Source: Tetrastigma voinierianum | Taxonomy: Eukaryota; Streptophyta; Magnoliopsida; Vitales; Vitaceae | Reading direction: 5' to 3' | DNA length: 64,000 nucleotides | Assembly: GCA_016808115.1 (NCBI GenBank) | Contig: JAEQBH010006411.1 | Span: 62,001 to 126,000, forward strand | Shown here: in pieces, positions 1 to 12,797 of the stretch | Layout of the letters: each line of letters begins with the position of its first letter | Position numbering within the stretch: position 1 is the stretch's first letter | Made by a program: the position numbers and the translations under genes | The notes under the pieces: model-generated | What the model was told of the DNA's origin: nothing | Databases searched by the model: none | Seen by the model: only the letters and a program-made list of their open reading frames with translations

Positions 1-428
1 ATATAGTGCAAATACAATGTGTAAAACAGTTGTATAAATATCTCATTTCAATAAACATTTACTTTACTTTCTTTTCCTTTTGAATCAGTCATATCCAATG
101 GAACCCACCTACCATTAACCACCGTTGGCCCATGAAAGAACCTCCGATGAAACAGTCTTACGATCATCGATGGCCCAAAGAAACCTCCGATTAATCGTGC
201 CTTTCTGTTAGATATCATTGCACTATGGAATAAATCACATCGCGCGCTTGGGTAACCTTTTCTGCATTTTCACGCATGGCAATATGCATCACTCTTCCCT
301 TCCCTCTATAAAAACTTATCCCTTCTCATGTACCATGCACACTTAAAGTAATTTTAGATGACTTTCCTTTAAACTTTATCTTTGTAACATAGGGTAACCA
401 TGGATTCAATCATAAACATTTTCATATA

Positions 429-532
<104 letters not shown>

Positions 533-690
533 TAAACATTTCTATTTAATATGAACCCTAAATCATGCTTTATAAAACCATGGAAACCATAATATTCGCT
601 ATTTTCTCAACATACTTAAAAGCTTCAAGAAAACCACATTTCCTTTTCATTTAAACATTTATAAATATAGATATGAAACATATATTTGTA

Positions 691-822
<132 letters not shown>

Positions 823-2928
823 CTGGCAACATTTACATTTTCCTCACCTTAGTTATTTAAGCCTCTTTTTCCTCCTTAAAAAAACTTTCCAATTTCCACC
901 TTTGTCCTTAATCACTTTCCTCCTACAAGCCGCATTATCCATAAAATCCATTAACATTCATACCTTAACAATATTCAATTAAACCATTAATTATAATATA
1001 CTTATTAAATTAGAAAGCAACTCTTAAAGCATTTTTCTTATTCAACTTAATCTCAATTTAAACTAATTCACTTCCAATTAATCAAAGGCTCATGACAACA
1101 CCATTACAAGCCTTTAAATCAAGTCATTAGCATATGCTAACCCATAATGCTCCTTTCACCTTAGCAAAACACATTATACTTTAACTAATTTCTTTTTTTT
1201 TAAAACTTTAATTTAACACACATTCCATTAGGCATTTATCACTTCCAATTCATTAAAATCAATTGAAACTCAACTTTTCATACTTTCCTAAGGTGGTCTA
1301 ACTTACATGTCACACATTTATCATTCTTTCTTCAATTGCTTCCCCATTTTTTCAACAAATTGCATTTGACAATTCATCCAACGCCATTGATTCAATTAAA
1401 CTAAATCAAACAATGCATTTCACTGCCTCTTTTTGCCTAACCTCTCCCATGCTATATTTCATTTTCTTTAAACTTAATTCCATTAATTCCTTCCAAGTAT
1501 TCAAGTAATGTCATTAAATCAATTAAAACTTCAATCAAACAACTTACTTCCCATTAACATCCAAGGTTGACCTAAATTTACAATCTTTATAATCTCATTC
1601 TTTCAATTTCTTAGCAAAATCAACCTAGAATCATGTCAATTTAATAGCTAAAGCCTTAACATAACTCAATTGAAGGTGTAGATAAATAATCCATAAAACC
1701 CTAATTGCTTACCTTAATATTTTTGGTGTCTTGATGTTAACTTGAATTCCAATGAAATATCTTGTTCAAATCTACATAAAGACATGCCAATAAACTCATT
1801 TACATCATCATATAACAATTTCCTCCATTAACCTTCAAATTCACATAGACTAGTAAGTGATCTCACCTTAAAAACTTGATTTTTCACTGTATTGATCTAG
1901 GACAATTTTGACATGATGAACACTTGAATAGGACTGAAATGGCATGAGAATTGCTTGAATTTGCTTGTAGAAAGGTCGTCAACTTTTTCTCCCTCTCATG
2001 GACGGAAGTGCTTCATTTGCTCACTTTTGCCTTTTCAAATTATTTCTCACCTTGTATGCACACCTGCTAAGACAATGCACTTTAATGCTACTTTTTCTGC
2101 GCCTAATTTGCCTCCAATGGTCCTTAAATTAACCCCATGCCATTGGTTAGCATCCTTGCATTCTCATTGGCTCATATAAACTACATAGTCCAAAAGCAAC
2201 TAAAACCAATTTATGCTCCATAAAATCCCACTTAACTTAAACCCTATAGTTAGACTTTAACTAACTCTCATGGCCTGCCAACAAACATCATTCAACCCAC
2301 AACCTCAACCTCAACAACCAAACCAAAAGTCGTGCCTCCACCTTCAGTTTGTTCTCGTAATCCCACTAACCATAGTTAAGCTTAACTCACTTTATGATAA
2401 ATATCAAAATTTATGGAAAGCTCATGTCAATTTTTAATCACATGGATCACCAAGCTTACATGGCACCATCTTCATTGGTTCTTGCTTTGCTTACTACTAG
2501 GCTTCCTCATTAAATGACTTAAATGGTCTCCTTGAAAATAATACCCTATACCGATAGTAACTTTAAAATATTCCAAGATCACCAATCATAAAATTGACCA
2601 TGGAATACTCTAATTAAACTTATTTCCTATCATGGACATGCTTTATAAAAAAACTCTAAGGTTACAAGGAATATTTTTTAAAACTATTTCATAAAAAGGG
2701 CATTTTCGTCATAAATCGTTGGTCACTTCAAAAACCCCTTAAATGAATTCCGTTTTAATCCATTTCAGTTTCTTTAGACTTAGTACATTATTCTGAACAT
2801 TTTCGATTTTCGAGGCTCATTTTTCAAAAATTATTATTCATTTAACCGTTTCCAGTCAAATACATAACTTATCAAAAACAAAATTTAATATTCATGAAAA
2901 CAAAGGGAATTCAAGGTCTTACACTCTG

Positions 2929-3590
2929 GTGATAAGCCCAACATTCCTCGTTTACATCCCGTGCTTTTAATCCCCAAGAATGTGAGTAGCTTTCTCTCCC
3001 AAGTCTTTCATATCAAACTCGATCGATAACCATACCTTAATAATTGAAGATAATACCCCACATCATTACTAATGAGCAAGATGTCATCCAAGATATAGCA
3101 CTACAGTCACCACCACGCTTCCATCACACTTTTGTACAATAGCCAGGACTCATTAGGACATTAATCAAACCATAAGATTTAAATTTGCTTGATCAAAGGA
3201 GTATTCCAAGATCTAGATGCTTGCTTAAGTCCATAAATGGATCTCTTAAGCTTGCACAACATGTGTTCTTGGCCCTTTTCTATGAAACCATATGGTTGCA
3301 TCATATAGATGCACTCCTTAAGATGTCCATTCATAAATGTAGTCTTTACGTCCGTTTGCCAAATTTCATAGTTGAAATGAGCTGTAATGGATAAGAGAAT
3401 CCGGATAGACTTAAGCATGGCTACTGGTGAAAAAGTTTCCTCATAATCGATCCATTCTTTCTGAGTAAACCCTTTTGCTACAAGCCTAGCCTTAAAAGTT
3501 TCAACCTTTACCATCCAAGCCTCTCTCTTTTTCTTACATGTATCCACTTCAGATCCGATGGGTTTTATCCCTTCAGGTGGTTCCATAAGA
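2929..3590 (-). pseudogene. Copia reverse transcriptase, broken
   Basis: Part of the Copia polyprotein; the enzyme copies element RNA into DNA. The longest open piece (3179-3586) shows the family signature motifs in order: KARLVAKGFTQ, DYEETFSPVA, the QTDVKTTFMNG region (normally QMDVKTAFLNG) and KLKRSIYGLKQASRSWN. Past a frameshift the reading continues with LDDILLISNDVG near 3050-3095, equivalent to the catalytic YVDD block, and a GIK..GCKRGMLGLS-like tail next to 2935. Homology then stops at the LTR-like junction. Several stops and frameshifts make it non-functional. Confidence 0.88.
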
Positions 3591-3599
3591 TCCTAGACT

Positions 3600-5200
3600 T
3601 TATTAGAGTACATGGATTGTATCTAAGATTTTATAGTTTTTGCCAAAGTTTTGCATCTTTATCCTTAAGTGCTTCATCATAGTTATAGGGTTTAGTATCT
3701 AACTCATCAAGGATCCTGTCAAAAGACTCTCCCAAGAATGTATACCTCAAAGGTTGACGAATACCCCTCCCACTACGACGAGACACTCCTTGTGGATGTG
3801 CACCATCGCAGTGTCAAATGTCGATTCTTCCTTGTAAACCATCATGGCCAAGTGCTCCTCTGGCTCGCGGCAATCGCATGTTGATGGGAAGACCATAAGT
3901 TTCGTAAGATCAACACGTGTCTCAACAACTCTCCCACTAATACTTCCAGGCAAATGGACAAGAACACTTCTTTATGGTGTTTCCTGCACCATGGGCATTG
4001 TTAAGTTTGTACTAGTGTATTCTCCGCTCTTCTAGAACAACTTACTTTGGCTTGTGGTTCATTACATAGTCCTCTTCTAAGAACCGCAGTATCGGGTGCT
4101 AACAACTAATCTTCCGACTCTTTTCGACTATAGAACAAACAACCTTGGTTCCTCTCTAGGATACCCTACAAGGAAACAAACTATGCTCTTGGCCCTAACT
4201 TATCCGTTTCCTTTCAAGACATGTGTCATAACCCAAAGCCGAATGTGTTTCGACTAGGCTTGTGCCCGGTCCACAATTCAACAGAAGAGAGTAATTCGAC
4301 TTAGATGGTACCAAATAGAATGGCCAACGCTTCTAATGCATATCCCCATAAGGAATTAGGTAAATTTGAATAACTCATCATTGATCTCACCATGTCCATA
4401 AGAATCGTATTCTCTTTTGCTACAATTCATTCGTTATGGTACACTGAAAAGTGCATTAACCTGGATGTAACCCTGTTTCGACAAGTAGTCCCTAAATCCT
4501 CCCAAGAAGTACTCGCAACATGATCGACAGAATGTCTTGAGACATTTATTGAGACGCTTCTCCATTTTCGTCCTATACTCTTTGAATTTCTCAAAGGCTT
4601 CGGACTTACGACACATCAAATAAATATACCCATACCTTGAGTAATCATCAATGAAGGTGATGAAATACTCAAAGCCACCTCTAGTCTGGATTGTCATGGG
4701 TCCACATAAATTAGAGTGAACCAATTCTAGTTGTTCTTCTGGGTCCCATAACCTTTAGTCAGAGTGCCGCCTAGTCATTTTTCCTAAGCAAAGGACTCAC
4801 AAACCTGAGCAAGTCTCCCACCTAATGAACCCAAAGGTCCATTCTGAACCATTCTTGAGATCCGTTTTAGATTTATATGACCTAGGCGTAAGTGCCAAAT
4901 ATATGTTTGGTTCATTTGGGAAGGTTCCTTTCTTACATGGCAAAACATTAGTGTTTTTCAATTCATTTTGTTACAAAGGATGGAGAGACAGACAATATAC
5001 AGCAAAAGATTGTCCATCACGTACTCGTAACGTATAAATCTTTTATTCAACTCGATAATAACATAATCATTAAACAAACCTAATATCCATCCCTTTAACC
5101 AAACTAGAACCGAAATCAATTTCATTGTACGGTGGAAGGTACATAAAGACAACTTTAATAATAAATATCCGTCTCTACCAAAAATTAAGATAGTAATCTC
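3600..5200 (-). pseudogene. Copia integrase and linker, broken
   Basis: Best seen at 4434-4724, where the translation has the Copia integrase core (GGFEYFITFIDDYSRYGYIY), which contains the first catalytic Asp region, followed by a lysine-rich helix. Just upstream on the minus strand, in other frames (about 4725-4850), is the pre-integrase block CESC.EGKMTRR-like. From 3600 to 4430 the sequence corresponds in position to the integrase C-terminus and linker to RT, but only short open pieces remain. Integrase would insert the cDNA copy into the host chromosome. Frameshifts throughout. Confidence 0.75.
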
Positions 5201-5349
5201 CTATCAGAACAATTGGCCACTCTCAGAAGATCGCTTCATGTGAAGATAAATCTCCCCATCACTAAGCTGCTTGGTTTCCTGGAACCCCAACAAACATGAT
5301 TAGTGGCTCTCGTATCTACACACCAGGTACCGATAGATAACACCGCTAA

Positions 5350-5960
5350 GTATGTCTCAACCACTAGTGAATAAGACTTACCTTGCTCGTTCACTTTGCC
5401 GAGATAGACCGGGATACGCTTCTTCCAATGCCCCGACCGTCAGAGGAAAACACTTGCCCTTAGGATTTTTCACTTTCCTCAGGGTCCAGAGCCGCCTCGA
5501 GGAACATGAACTTGCTTCTGAACCTTTTTCTTCTTCTTATTGCCTTTTTTGCTTAGAAAAAGAACCTCTTTCGCTGACAAGAATATAGATGGTTTCTGAT
5601 AAGGTTCTCAACAGATACTCTGCTTCTTAAGTAATCAGGCAAAGTCCATCGAGGTTTATTCATATTAAAATTCAGGCAAAATTGCTTTTTATATGAATTT
5701 GGCAAAAGGATCGGAGAATGATATTGACTTGGGATTCCCCGTCAATTTCAGCTCCAAGGATCTCTAGTTCATTCAGAAGACCGATAATCTTTAGAACATG
5801 ATCCCTTGCTGGGGTAGTTTCAGCCATAGTTGCGTTCGTCAGATCTTTCATAGCCTTCATTTTTTCAAGAAATCAGTCCGATCCCCAAACATTTCGAGGT
5901 TCATCATCATATCATAGGCCATGGGCATAGATCAGACTGATGTCGATGTTGCGTATCATT
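5350..5960 (-). pseudogene. Copia gag, broken
   Basis: The piece at 5672-5860 resembles the retrotransposon gag region of plant Copia elements (UBN2-type): a helical stretch with RDHVLKIIGLLNELEILGAEI, then a diverged QVNIILRS block. Downstream on the same strand, about 5385-5460, a zinc-knuckle relic remains (KGKCF in one frame, GHWKKR.P.YL in another). Gag would form the virus-like particle that packages element RNA. Frames are broken between these pieces. Confidence 0.7.
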
Positions 5961-7714
5961 TGATATAGAAGCAAAATATAACATCGCGACATCTCCACGT
6001 CACTTTAACCCACTTCTCATAAGGCTCGCTTCCCCGCTCGGTCTCCCTTCATGAGGTTTAGCTGCAAAGGTTCGTGAACACAAACTTATAGTCCTCATCA
6101 ATAAACAAAAACAATATCCGTTTCTTCCAATCAATATACTAGTTCCATCAAGTTTCTATTTTCTTTGAGAATGATAGCAAGTGGATTGAAAGCCATAATA
6201 AAAACCTGAGAATCACACATAATTTAAAAATTATAAAGAGCATATTAACTTTGAATTTCATTTTAAATATTGGTTCCCTCTACCAATTTTTTAAATGAAT
6301 CCGCCAACAACCTGATACACCGTGAATAACATGCCTCGATGGGAGGACGTCTACTATCCAACATTTGTTTAGACAAAGCCAATTCCCAGTTATCTTATAT
6401 CAGGTTGTCCCTGCCAAACAAACCAACATGACTTATTTCGTCCTATAAATACAGCGTTGACTCGTGATGGAGAGGATACATATTTATGGAAGGCGTATAC
6501 CATCACTTTATTCTAGATCTATTATTCCATAATGAATCCCTTCGCATGGAGAAGATTCACATTAATAATTAGTAGAATTATTCCTTAGGAAGTTTGTACT
6601 TTTTGAGTCCGCTAATCAATTAGTCCGATAGGGAGGAAGGTACCAAGACCAACACACTAATTAATTTGTATCATTTACAAACTAGTGATGGAGACCACAG
6701 GGGTTTAAAACTTGATAAATTCCTCACCTACTTAGCTATTTAAAAGAATAAGGGTTTCACATATATGTTTAATTTAAATAAAATTAAAAATTTCGAAAAT
6801 TCAAATTAATTAAATAGAAACCACAAATTCACTCTTTGAGAAAATAATTTATATTAAAACATGGGAATTGATTTAATCTCTTGTTCCATATTTATTATCC
6901 AAAATTGTGATTTTTAATCTAAATAATTAAACATAAACTATTAATAACTATTATCCATGTTATCACTTAATTAACAAATTAAAAGATACCAACCAAGATA
7001 AATAATTATAAAAGAGATAAAAGCCTAGCTTTATGGTCATTCTCCAACTCAAGCATCAAGGAGTCTAACTTCACCAAGCAAATCGAATGTAGACACTTGA
7101 CCTGGAAGTCTGGTTCGGGGGCGCCGCCCCACGTGTTGGATTCGAATTTAGCCAAATAAAGCCTGCTGGTCCCAAAACCTAAACGAAATCAACGTCTCTA
7201 CATCAAGGGATTTGCTCTTTGAAAATAGTAACTCTGCATCGCCGCTTTCTCTAAAATAAGAATGCCGCAACCCTAACTGCAAGCCACATGTTCTGTGCCA
7301 CTCCGTAGGCTCAGGCCGCCAAGAACGACCGCACCACCATGAACTCCTCCACAGAACAACAACAAAGGATACAGAAAACCTATGCCTCCATCAGGAGTCT
7401 ACAACTGTTATTAATTTATACATCAATCTACGTCTCCATTAAGGAGTACAAAAAAAAAAACTAGATTGAAAAATAAAATAGTAATAACAATTATACAAAC
7501 CAGGGTGATAAAAAACCGTCACACAAAACTGCAAATTTAATAAACCCATATTAAATAAATTCTCCATTCATCCACACATAAAATCATACCATGTCACCAT
7601 AATATGCACAAAACGTCATAAAATAAGAGGTTAGCACACCCTAGTTCTATCCATAGCATATATGCATTCCTATATCTCGCATTAAAACTAGGTTAATCCA
7701 CAATGGTATCACAA
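5961..7714 (-). other. Copia leader region, no gene seen
   Basis: About 1.75 kb between the gag start and the primer-binding site. AT-rich with no convincing reading frame. The length is more than a usual Copia leader, so some foreign or expanded sequence may be included, but no terminal repeats were recognised in it. Confidence 0.5.
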
Positions 7715-7717
7715 CCC

Positions 7718-7729
7718 GCCTCGATACCA
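7718..7729 (-). promoter_or_regulatory. Copia primer-binding site (tRNA-Met-initiator type, diverged)
   Basis: On the minus strand this reads TGGTATCGAGGC, close to the plant initiator-Met site TGGTATCAGAGC. It lies two bases from the TGTAGGGCTT edge of the 5' LTR at 7732. This placement fixes the orientation of the element as minus. Confidence 0.7.
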
Positions 7730-7731
7730 AT

Positions 7732-9060
7732 TGTAGGGCTTGAAATCTCAAAGGAACATAGATAAATGATAAATTCACTCAAAACAATCCGAATAAAGCT
7801 ACGAGGATACAGTTTGAATCCATACCTAGAGATCTGTTTAGATTGATCTCAATAAAAATTGATTTGTAGTAGATTGCTCGACCCTCCAAGGCTTCTACCG
7901 TATTCCCCAAATGCCAATCATGTTGAAGTGAGCTGCCCTCTCTGCCTCCTTCACCCAACTCTGTGGTTTTAAGGATCCACATGATCTTTCCTCTTATTTT
8001 ATTTTCCAACACGCATATAAATAGGGCTACGATAGTGGACTTAAAGGTAAATAAGATTGGCTCCCCAATGTAAATATATGAACTTATTTACATTAATTAT
8101 AATTCACTCCACTAAAGAATCATAATTGCATTCCCTCAATTTATTCGAAAGAATAATTGAGCTTTATCGGTTATTGTAAGCTCACTTCTCACAATCTCCC
8201 ACATTAAGATTATAGATACCGTTGATTAAAATTAAATTATCTGATAGTTTTATTTGAAATCAACACCTATATAATTACTTTGAGACTCAATTTTTACTTT
8301 ATTTGATATGCTCGATTAAAATCCAATCGCTGTGGATTTGGACATAACTCTAAACTTATATATCCTCTCAAGGGGGTATCATCAATCCACCAATGTGATC
8401 GGATTCCGTTAATAATTCATATTCTACTATACAATTTAATGCGCTGATTCAACTCATCGATTTCATTGATCTATAAAAAGAGTCCTCACTTATGAACAAA
8501 AACAACCAACAATAAATGCATGTGTGTTTATTAATTATCTCGAGATTAAGAGTAATAGTATTCATAATAACTTCATAGAGGTATTAATTATTTTAGTGCT
8601 CAAGATAAAATAATTTACCCTGTTATCCCTGCCAATACAATAATTTATACTAGCACAAGAAGTTGAACTAAGCCATTCTCGAATCACACGTACCCACCAG
8701 TCTTCAGATACAATCTTACCAATGCAAATAAATTCCATTTAGATTGTGAACTAAATAGCTTATATTCCACAAGAACCGAGTAATTGGATCTTCGGCGTAG
8801 TCGAACTCTACAAACCAAATCATCTACTATGTCGAATAAAAGACACATGCATGATATTTTAAATGCAAACATAGCTCATAAAAGATCCTCATTGAAATGA
8901 AATAACATAATTTTATTAAAAATAAAAAAAAACATCCATAACAACAAACATCTTTGGTATATATAGTCCCCATAAACAGAACTGATCATTACAACTTCAC
9001 TCATACTCATCAACATTAAGATCACATCACTTCATACATTTAATAATTCATTAAAAATCC
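7732..9060 (-). mobile_element. Copia 5' LTR (outer limit approximate)
   Basis: Starts at TGTAGGGCTTG next to the primer-binding site. Inside lies ACAATCTCCCACATTA (about 8198), a phrase common in plant Copia LTRs. No second copy is in the window, so the outer end and target duplication could not be set. The short ORFs here show nothing recognisable. Confidence 0.5.
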
Positions 9061-9179
9061 CTAATCCAGACGTATCATCCACCTTGGAAGAATTCTAAAA
9101 AGTATCATTTATTTTATTTTCTACTAGACATATTTACACATCAGACTATTAGAGTCATTTTTTCTGATGGCTTCATGTT

Positions 9180-10270
9180 TCTAGTACAACAAAAGAATAC
9201 AGTTGAAATATTTCATTTCTTTGATAATCTTTACCCATGGAAGTTCAACACTAGGCCAAAAAAAAAAAAAAAATAACTCATTTTGAATTTTACACCAAGA
9301 TAATGATAATGAATTTCTGATTTGATAAGCCTTAAATATGATTCGCATTATCAAATCAAATTCTTCAATCATTTCACTAACCCCAAAACTCCATTACTAT
9401 CTTGATAAAGTTTTTCATTAGATCCTCGAACAACTAAATTATTTTTAGCAAGATATTGCACAACAGAAACTATTCTTACTAAAACTTGTCTCTAACAAAC
9501 TATTCTCCTTTGAAATTCCTTGTTGCAAATCTTTATCAATTATTTGATTATTTTTTAATCTTATTCTTAGTTTAGTCCAAGTATTCATGTTAGTCATATG
9601 CTCAATACTATTCTCATGTTGTTTGGGTCTCTCACTAAGACGCTTCCAATCATTTAATCAATCCATCATTTGTTAAAAAACTTTTGTTGTTTTGAGTTGT
9701 GAACAATTTGCAACAAAAGTAATATACTTTATTCACATGTTTAGAGTAAACCAACCATTCTATATTTGTAATCTCTCTGTTACTCATCTTTCTAGAATAA
9801 TAAGTATGTGAAAAATGCCTAGATTTTATTATCTAAAGGAAACTCAAGATTCAATTCCTTACACAATTTTTCAAACTCAAAATATCCCCTCTTTATCACG
9901 AGATTTCCCCAATTTCTAGGATCATAAATATCCCAAGGAGGGACTAGGTGTTCATCAATGCCTACATCTTCAATATTGGATGCATTTGGTATATTATCAT
10001 GATCATTCAAATTAGTAGTATTCCCATGGATATGATTTAGCACATTATCATGATCATTCAAATTAGTAGAGTCTTCATTGATATGATTTTTAACATTTAA
10101 ATTTTCATTAGATTGTTCAAGATTAGTTATCTACACCCAATCTCTCAGAAGACTCTTCACTCGTTTCTAACAACAAATTTGTCAATAGCTCCTTTTTGTG
10201 ATTCTACTATCTCCTTTTATTCGTTTTCTTTTTTTCACTCACCTGGGATAAATGTTTTTTAGACAACATC
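9180..10270 (-). pseudogene. hAT-type transposase relic (TTF zinc finger / DUF4371 family)
   Basis: The piece at 9819-10061 has the sequence around PPWDIYDPRNWGNL followed by LNLEFPLD, which matches the N-terminal part of plant zinc finger MYM-type/TTF-type proteins derived from hAT transposons. Upstream on the same strand (about 10135-10270) is a lysine-rich N-terminus with stops. Downstream (about 9360-9470) another frame gives [22 protein letters not shown], here quoted in part, and then KIQNEL near 9280: the DUF4371 pattern. The middle, with zinc-ligand residues and the RNase H-like catalytic core, is largely missing, and an A-run (9259-9275) interrupts the tail. Transposase would cut and paste the element. 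It is clearly dead. Confidence 0.72.
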
Positions 10271-10425
10271 ATAGGAAAAGGTTATTAGTGTAGAAAAGAA
10301 CAATAGCACCTGGAATATGTAAAAAGGCTTAGGCTAAATGGCCGAGTTTTGAATTCCTAATCCACAACGACTGAAAGTAATTGAACAATTTACATTATGA
10401 TTGATAATAGTTTCAATTTATAAAA

Positions 10426-10429
<4 letters not shown>

Positions 10430-10462
<33 letters not shown>

Positions 10463-10486
10463 ATATATATATACATACATATATGT
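10430..10486. repeat. (AT)n microsatellite, interrupted
   Basis: TA dinucleotide run with one G interruption and a TACATACATATA tail. Confidence 0.9.
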
Positions 10487-10802
10487 AATCGAGAAACTAA
10501 AAAATGGAAAATAATCTACAAAATCCCTTCAAGTAACATTTATACTTCTTTAAACTCATTTTACCAATTTTTCATTTTTTATTTAAAAGATTAAATAGTT
10601 TAAAAAATGTATAAATTTATATTTTGATTTTCTTTCTCATTTTTCATAATAAACCAAACGTTTAAAAAAAAAGTATATGTTCATAACAATTTTTTCCTTT
10701 CAACTAAACACAAGTACTTTTAGCCATTTTTCAAACGCACGATTTTTTCCTTTACATGCCAACACAAGTACTTTCCAAGCATTCAATTGACCAAGGACCT
10801 AC

Positions 10803-11045
10803 GGGTCTGTTTAGTTCCTGTTTTTGCAAACTATTCCTTAAGAAATTTCAGCTTTCTTTGAAACATAGAGAATATCATTTTGTGTTTTCTAAAAAATCGT
10901 TCTTAATCAATTTAGTTTTTTTTTTTTTGTTTGATTTTTAGTACAAAAGAAAATTGAGAACCAAACATGTTCTCTGTGTTTTTCTTGTTCTCCTTATTTT
11001 TCATAACAAAAAACAGTTTTCAAATAACTATAACCAAACAGACCC
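10803..11045. mobile_element. Short inverted-repeat element (MITE-like), 243 bp
   Basis: Left end GGGTCTGTTTAGTT (10803-10816) and right end AACCAAACAGACCC (11032-11045) are inverted repeats with one mismatch. The inside is T-rich on the left and A-rich on the right, with more distal complementarity (CTGTTTTTGCAAA against AAAACAGTTTTC). Such termini are common in small non-autonomous plant elements. The flanks GGACCTAC and ATACATTA do not give a clean target duplication, so the superfamily is not settled. The ORFs in it are not genes. Confidence 0.7.
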
Positions 11046-11844
11046 ATACATTACCGTTCTTTCCATAAGTTTTCCTCTTGAGGCTAATAAGGCTAATAAA
11101 TCCTCACCCCATGGAAGGGTTGTTTCAAATCAAAGATTTTGGAGTTAAAATTGTGGTATTGACTAGATAAAAATATATTGAGCAAAACCTTTAAATCAAC
11201 AAGCAATCTATTGTAGCCTATAGCATCCTCTCAACTAAAATGAATCATGATAAAAATTTCAACAATATAATGATAAAGTGATAAAATCAAAAGTAAAACT
11301 AACCTAAACTACTAGTTTCCGAATCTCTTTAGTCAGCCATAAAATAGAAAAAACACTTTTTCCCTATAATTATGACCATTAAAAATAGTGGTTTTTGACC
11401 AAAAATGAATATGTAGATTTGTAGAAATACATCAATTTCGGTAAATTTCCTTGAAATTTCCATCAATGCTCAGAAATTTAAAGTAAATGGAAAAATTTTA
11501 GTCATGGGAGAGAAATTTCGACAAAAATGTATGAATTGAGACGAGATGATATTTTTTGATGAAATATCATCGAAATGATGGATATTTCCATTTAAAGACT
11601 GGAAGAAAAATATGAAGGAATGCAAAGAATAGAGCGAAGAAATAATAGCAAAAGGTTGGATTTGTATTGATGAGAACGTCAAGAAAATGTTATCTAGATT
11701 TCAGAGGAGTTTGTATCATTGTTGCTTCTCTTCTTCATAAAGCTCATCTCTACTTCACAACGTTGTCGGTTCCTCTCGCCTTCCCTCCCTAAGACACTTA
11801 AACATATTTAAAAATTATTATTATTATTATTATTATTTGGAAAT
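11046..11844. other. AT-rich spacer without a recognised gene
   Basis: No coding pattern or terminal repeat seen. An ATT trinucleotide run lies at about 11812-11836, just before the Athila insertion. In the pre-insertion locus this sequence would have been continuous with 38573 onward. Confidence 0.6.
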
Positions 11845-11849
11845 AGAGA
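11845..11849. repeat. Target site duplication AGAGA (left) of the first Athila-like element
   Basis: AGAGA here is repeated at 38568-38572, directly outside the other LTR 26.7 kb away. Five-base duplications are standard for plant gypsy integrases. Confidence 0.9.
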
Positions 11850-12797
11850 TGATGTATTGAGCAAAAGGTTAAAAGTTGGTACAAAATGCACTGCATCGCT
11901 ACGCATACCATCGAGTTCATGTAGTGTAGTGGCTAGTCAAGTGTCGTTCACAAAGAGAAGCTGGTCAATACTCCATACAGACCTAGATAATATTTGGATC
12001 CAAATTTCTTATAACGACAATTATGACTAAATTAATTGATTTAAGGTAAGTCTAATATTAAAATTTTGATTTAAGATAACGAAGGAGAAAACTAGGTTTT
12101 GCCTCGCCACCACATCCGATGATTTTAACCTAGATAGCCTATTTATTTAATATTCATATGATTTATGTTAGCGGGTTGATCGTGCCTACAAGATATTCCT
12201 CTCTCTCTCGAGATATAGTCATTATCTCGCTAGTCAGCGATTGTGATCTCCTGGGCTTCGACCCCTTGACTCCAAGATGCATAAATGTGCAAACCCTAGC
12301 GCTACACTTGGAATGTGGGATATCTCTATTCCCTGATTGACTAAGTGTTGCTTTACCCATGTCCCTATGAGTCATCTTCTCTCGATATTAGACTCTTAGC
12401 ATTAGCATGCCACAATTGGCCAAATAATAACATGTGATTAAATTCAAGAGTAAAGCAACCATAGAAATTTGTATCAATATTAAATAAACCACAATTAATG
12501 TACTAATCCATAATGGTGCAATTAGGGTTGACAAAACCCTAGAGAGAAAGGTTAGTTCATAGTGATTTTCAATACAGACTAAAAGATTTTCAGCATCAAA
12601 CGAATCAGGAAAAGAAATACAGAAGAAGCCGTCTTCGCGATCTCTTGGAATCCATCTCCGCCAATCTCTCTCTATCCGTCTCTCCTTGTGTTCAATTTGT
12701 CTCCGAATCCCCCCTCTTGCCTCAAAATTGTTTCCTTTTATATCTCGGGATCTGGGCCCATCAATGGCCCAAAAAATCAGAGTTTTTAACGCTCTAG

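Larger units (their letters stand above)
2924..9060 (-). mobile_element. Decayed Ty1/Copia retrotransposon, 3' part missing
   Basis: Read on the minus strand the order is 5' LTR (from 7732 rightwards), primer-binding site, long leader, gag, integrase, reverse transcriptase. Integrase before reverse transcriptase is the Copia order. The end of pol (RNase H) and the 3' LTR are absent because the element is interrupted at 2923/2924 by the LTR on the left; they may continue beyond the window. All coding parts carry stops and frameshifts. The outer end of the 5' LTR, and so the right limit given here, is approximate. Confidence 0.8.

Noticed and set aside
8614..8631. Sequence close to the I-SceI homing endonuclease site (TTACCCTGTTATCCCT)
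   Set aside because: Two mismatches at the ends, and it lies in a Copia LTR with no endonuclease gene near; a chance match.
10756..11148. Hydrophobic plus-strand frames that look like membrane segments
   Set aside because: They are translations of the T-rich inside of the inverted-repeat element at 10803-11045.
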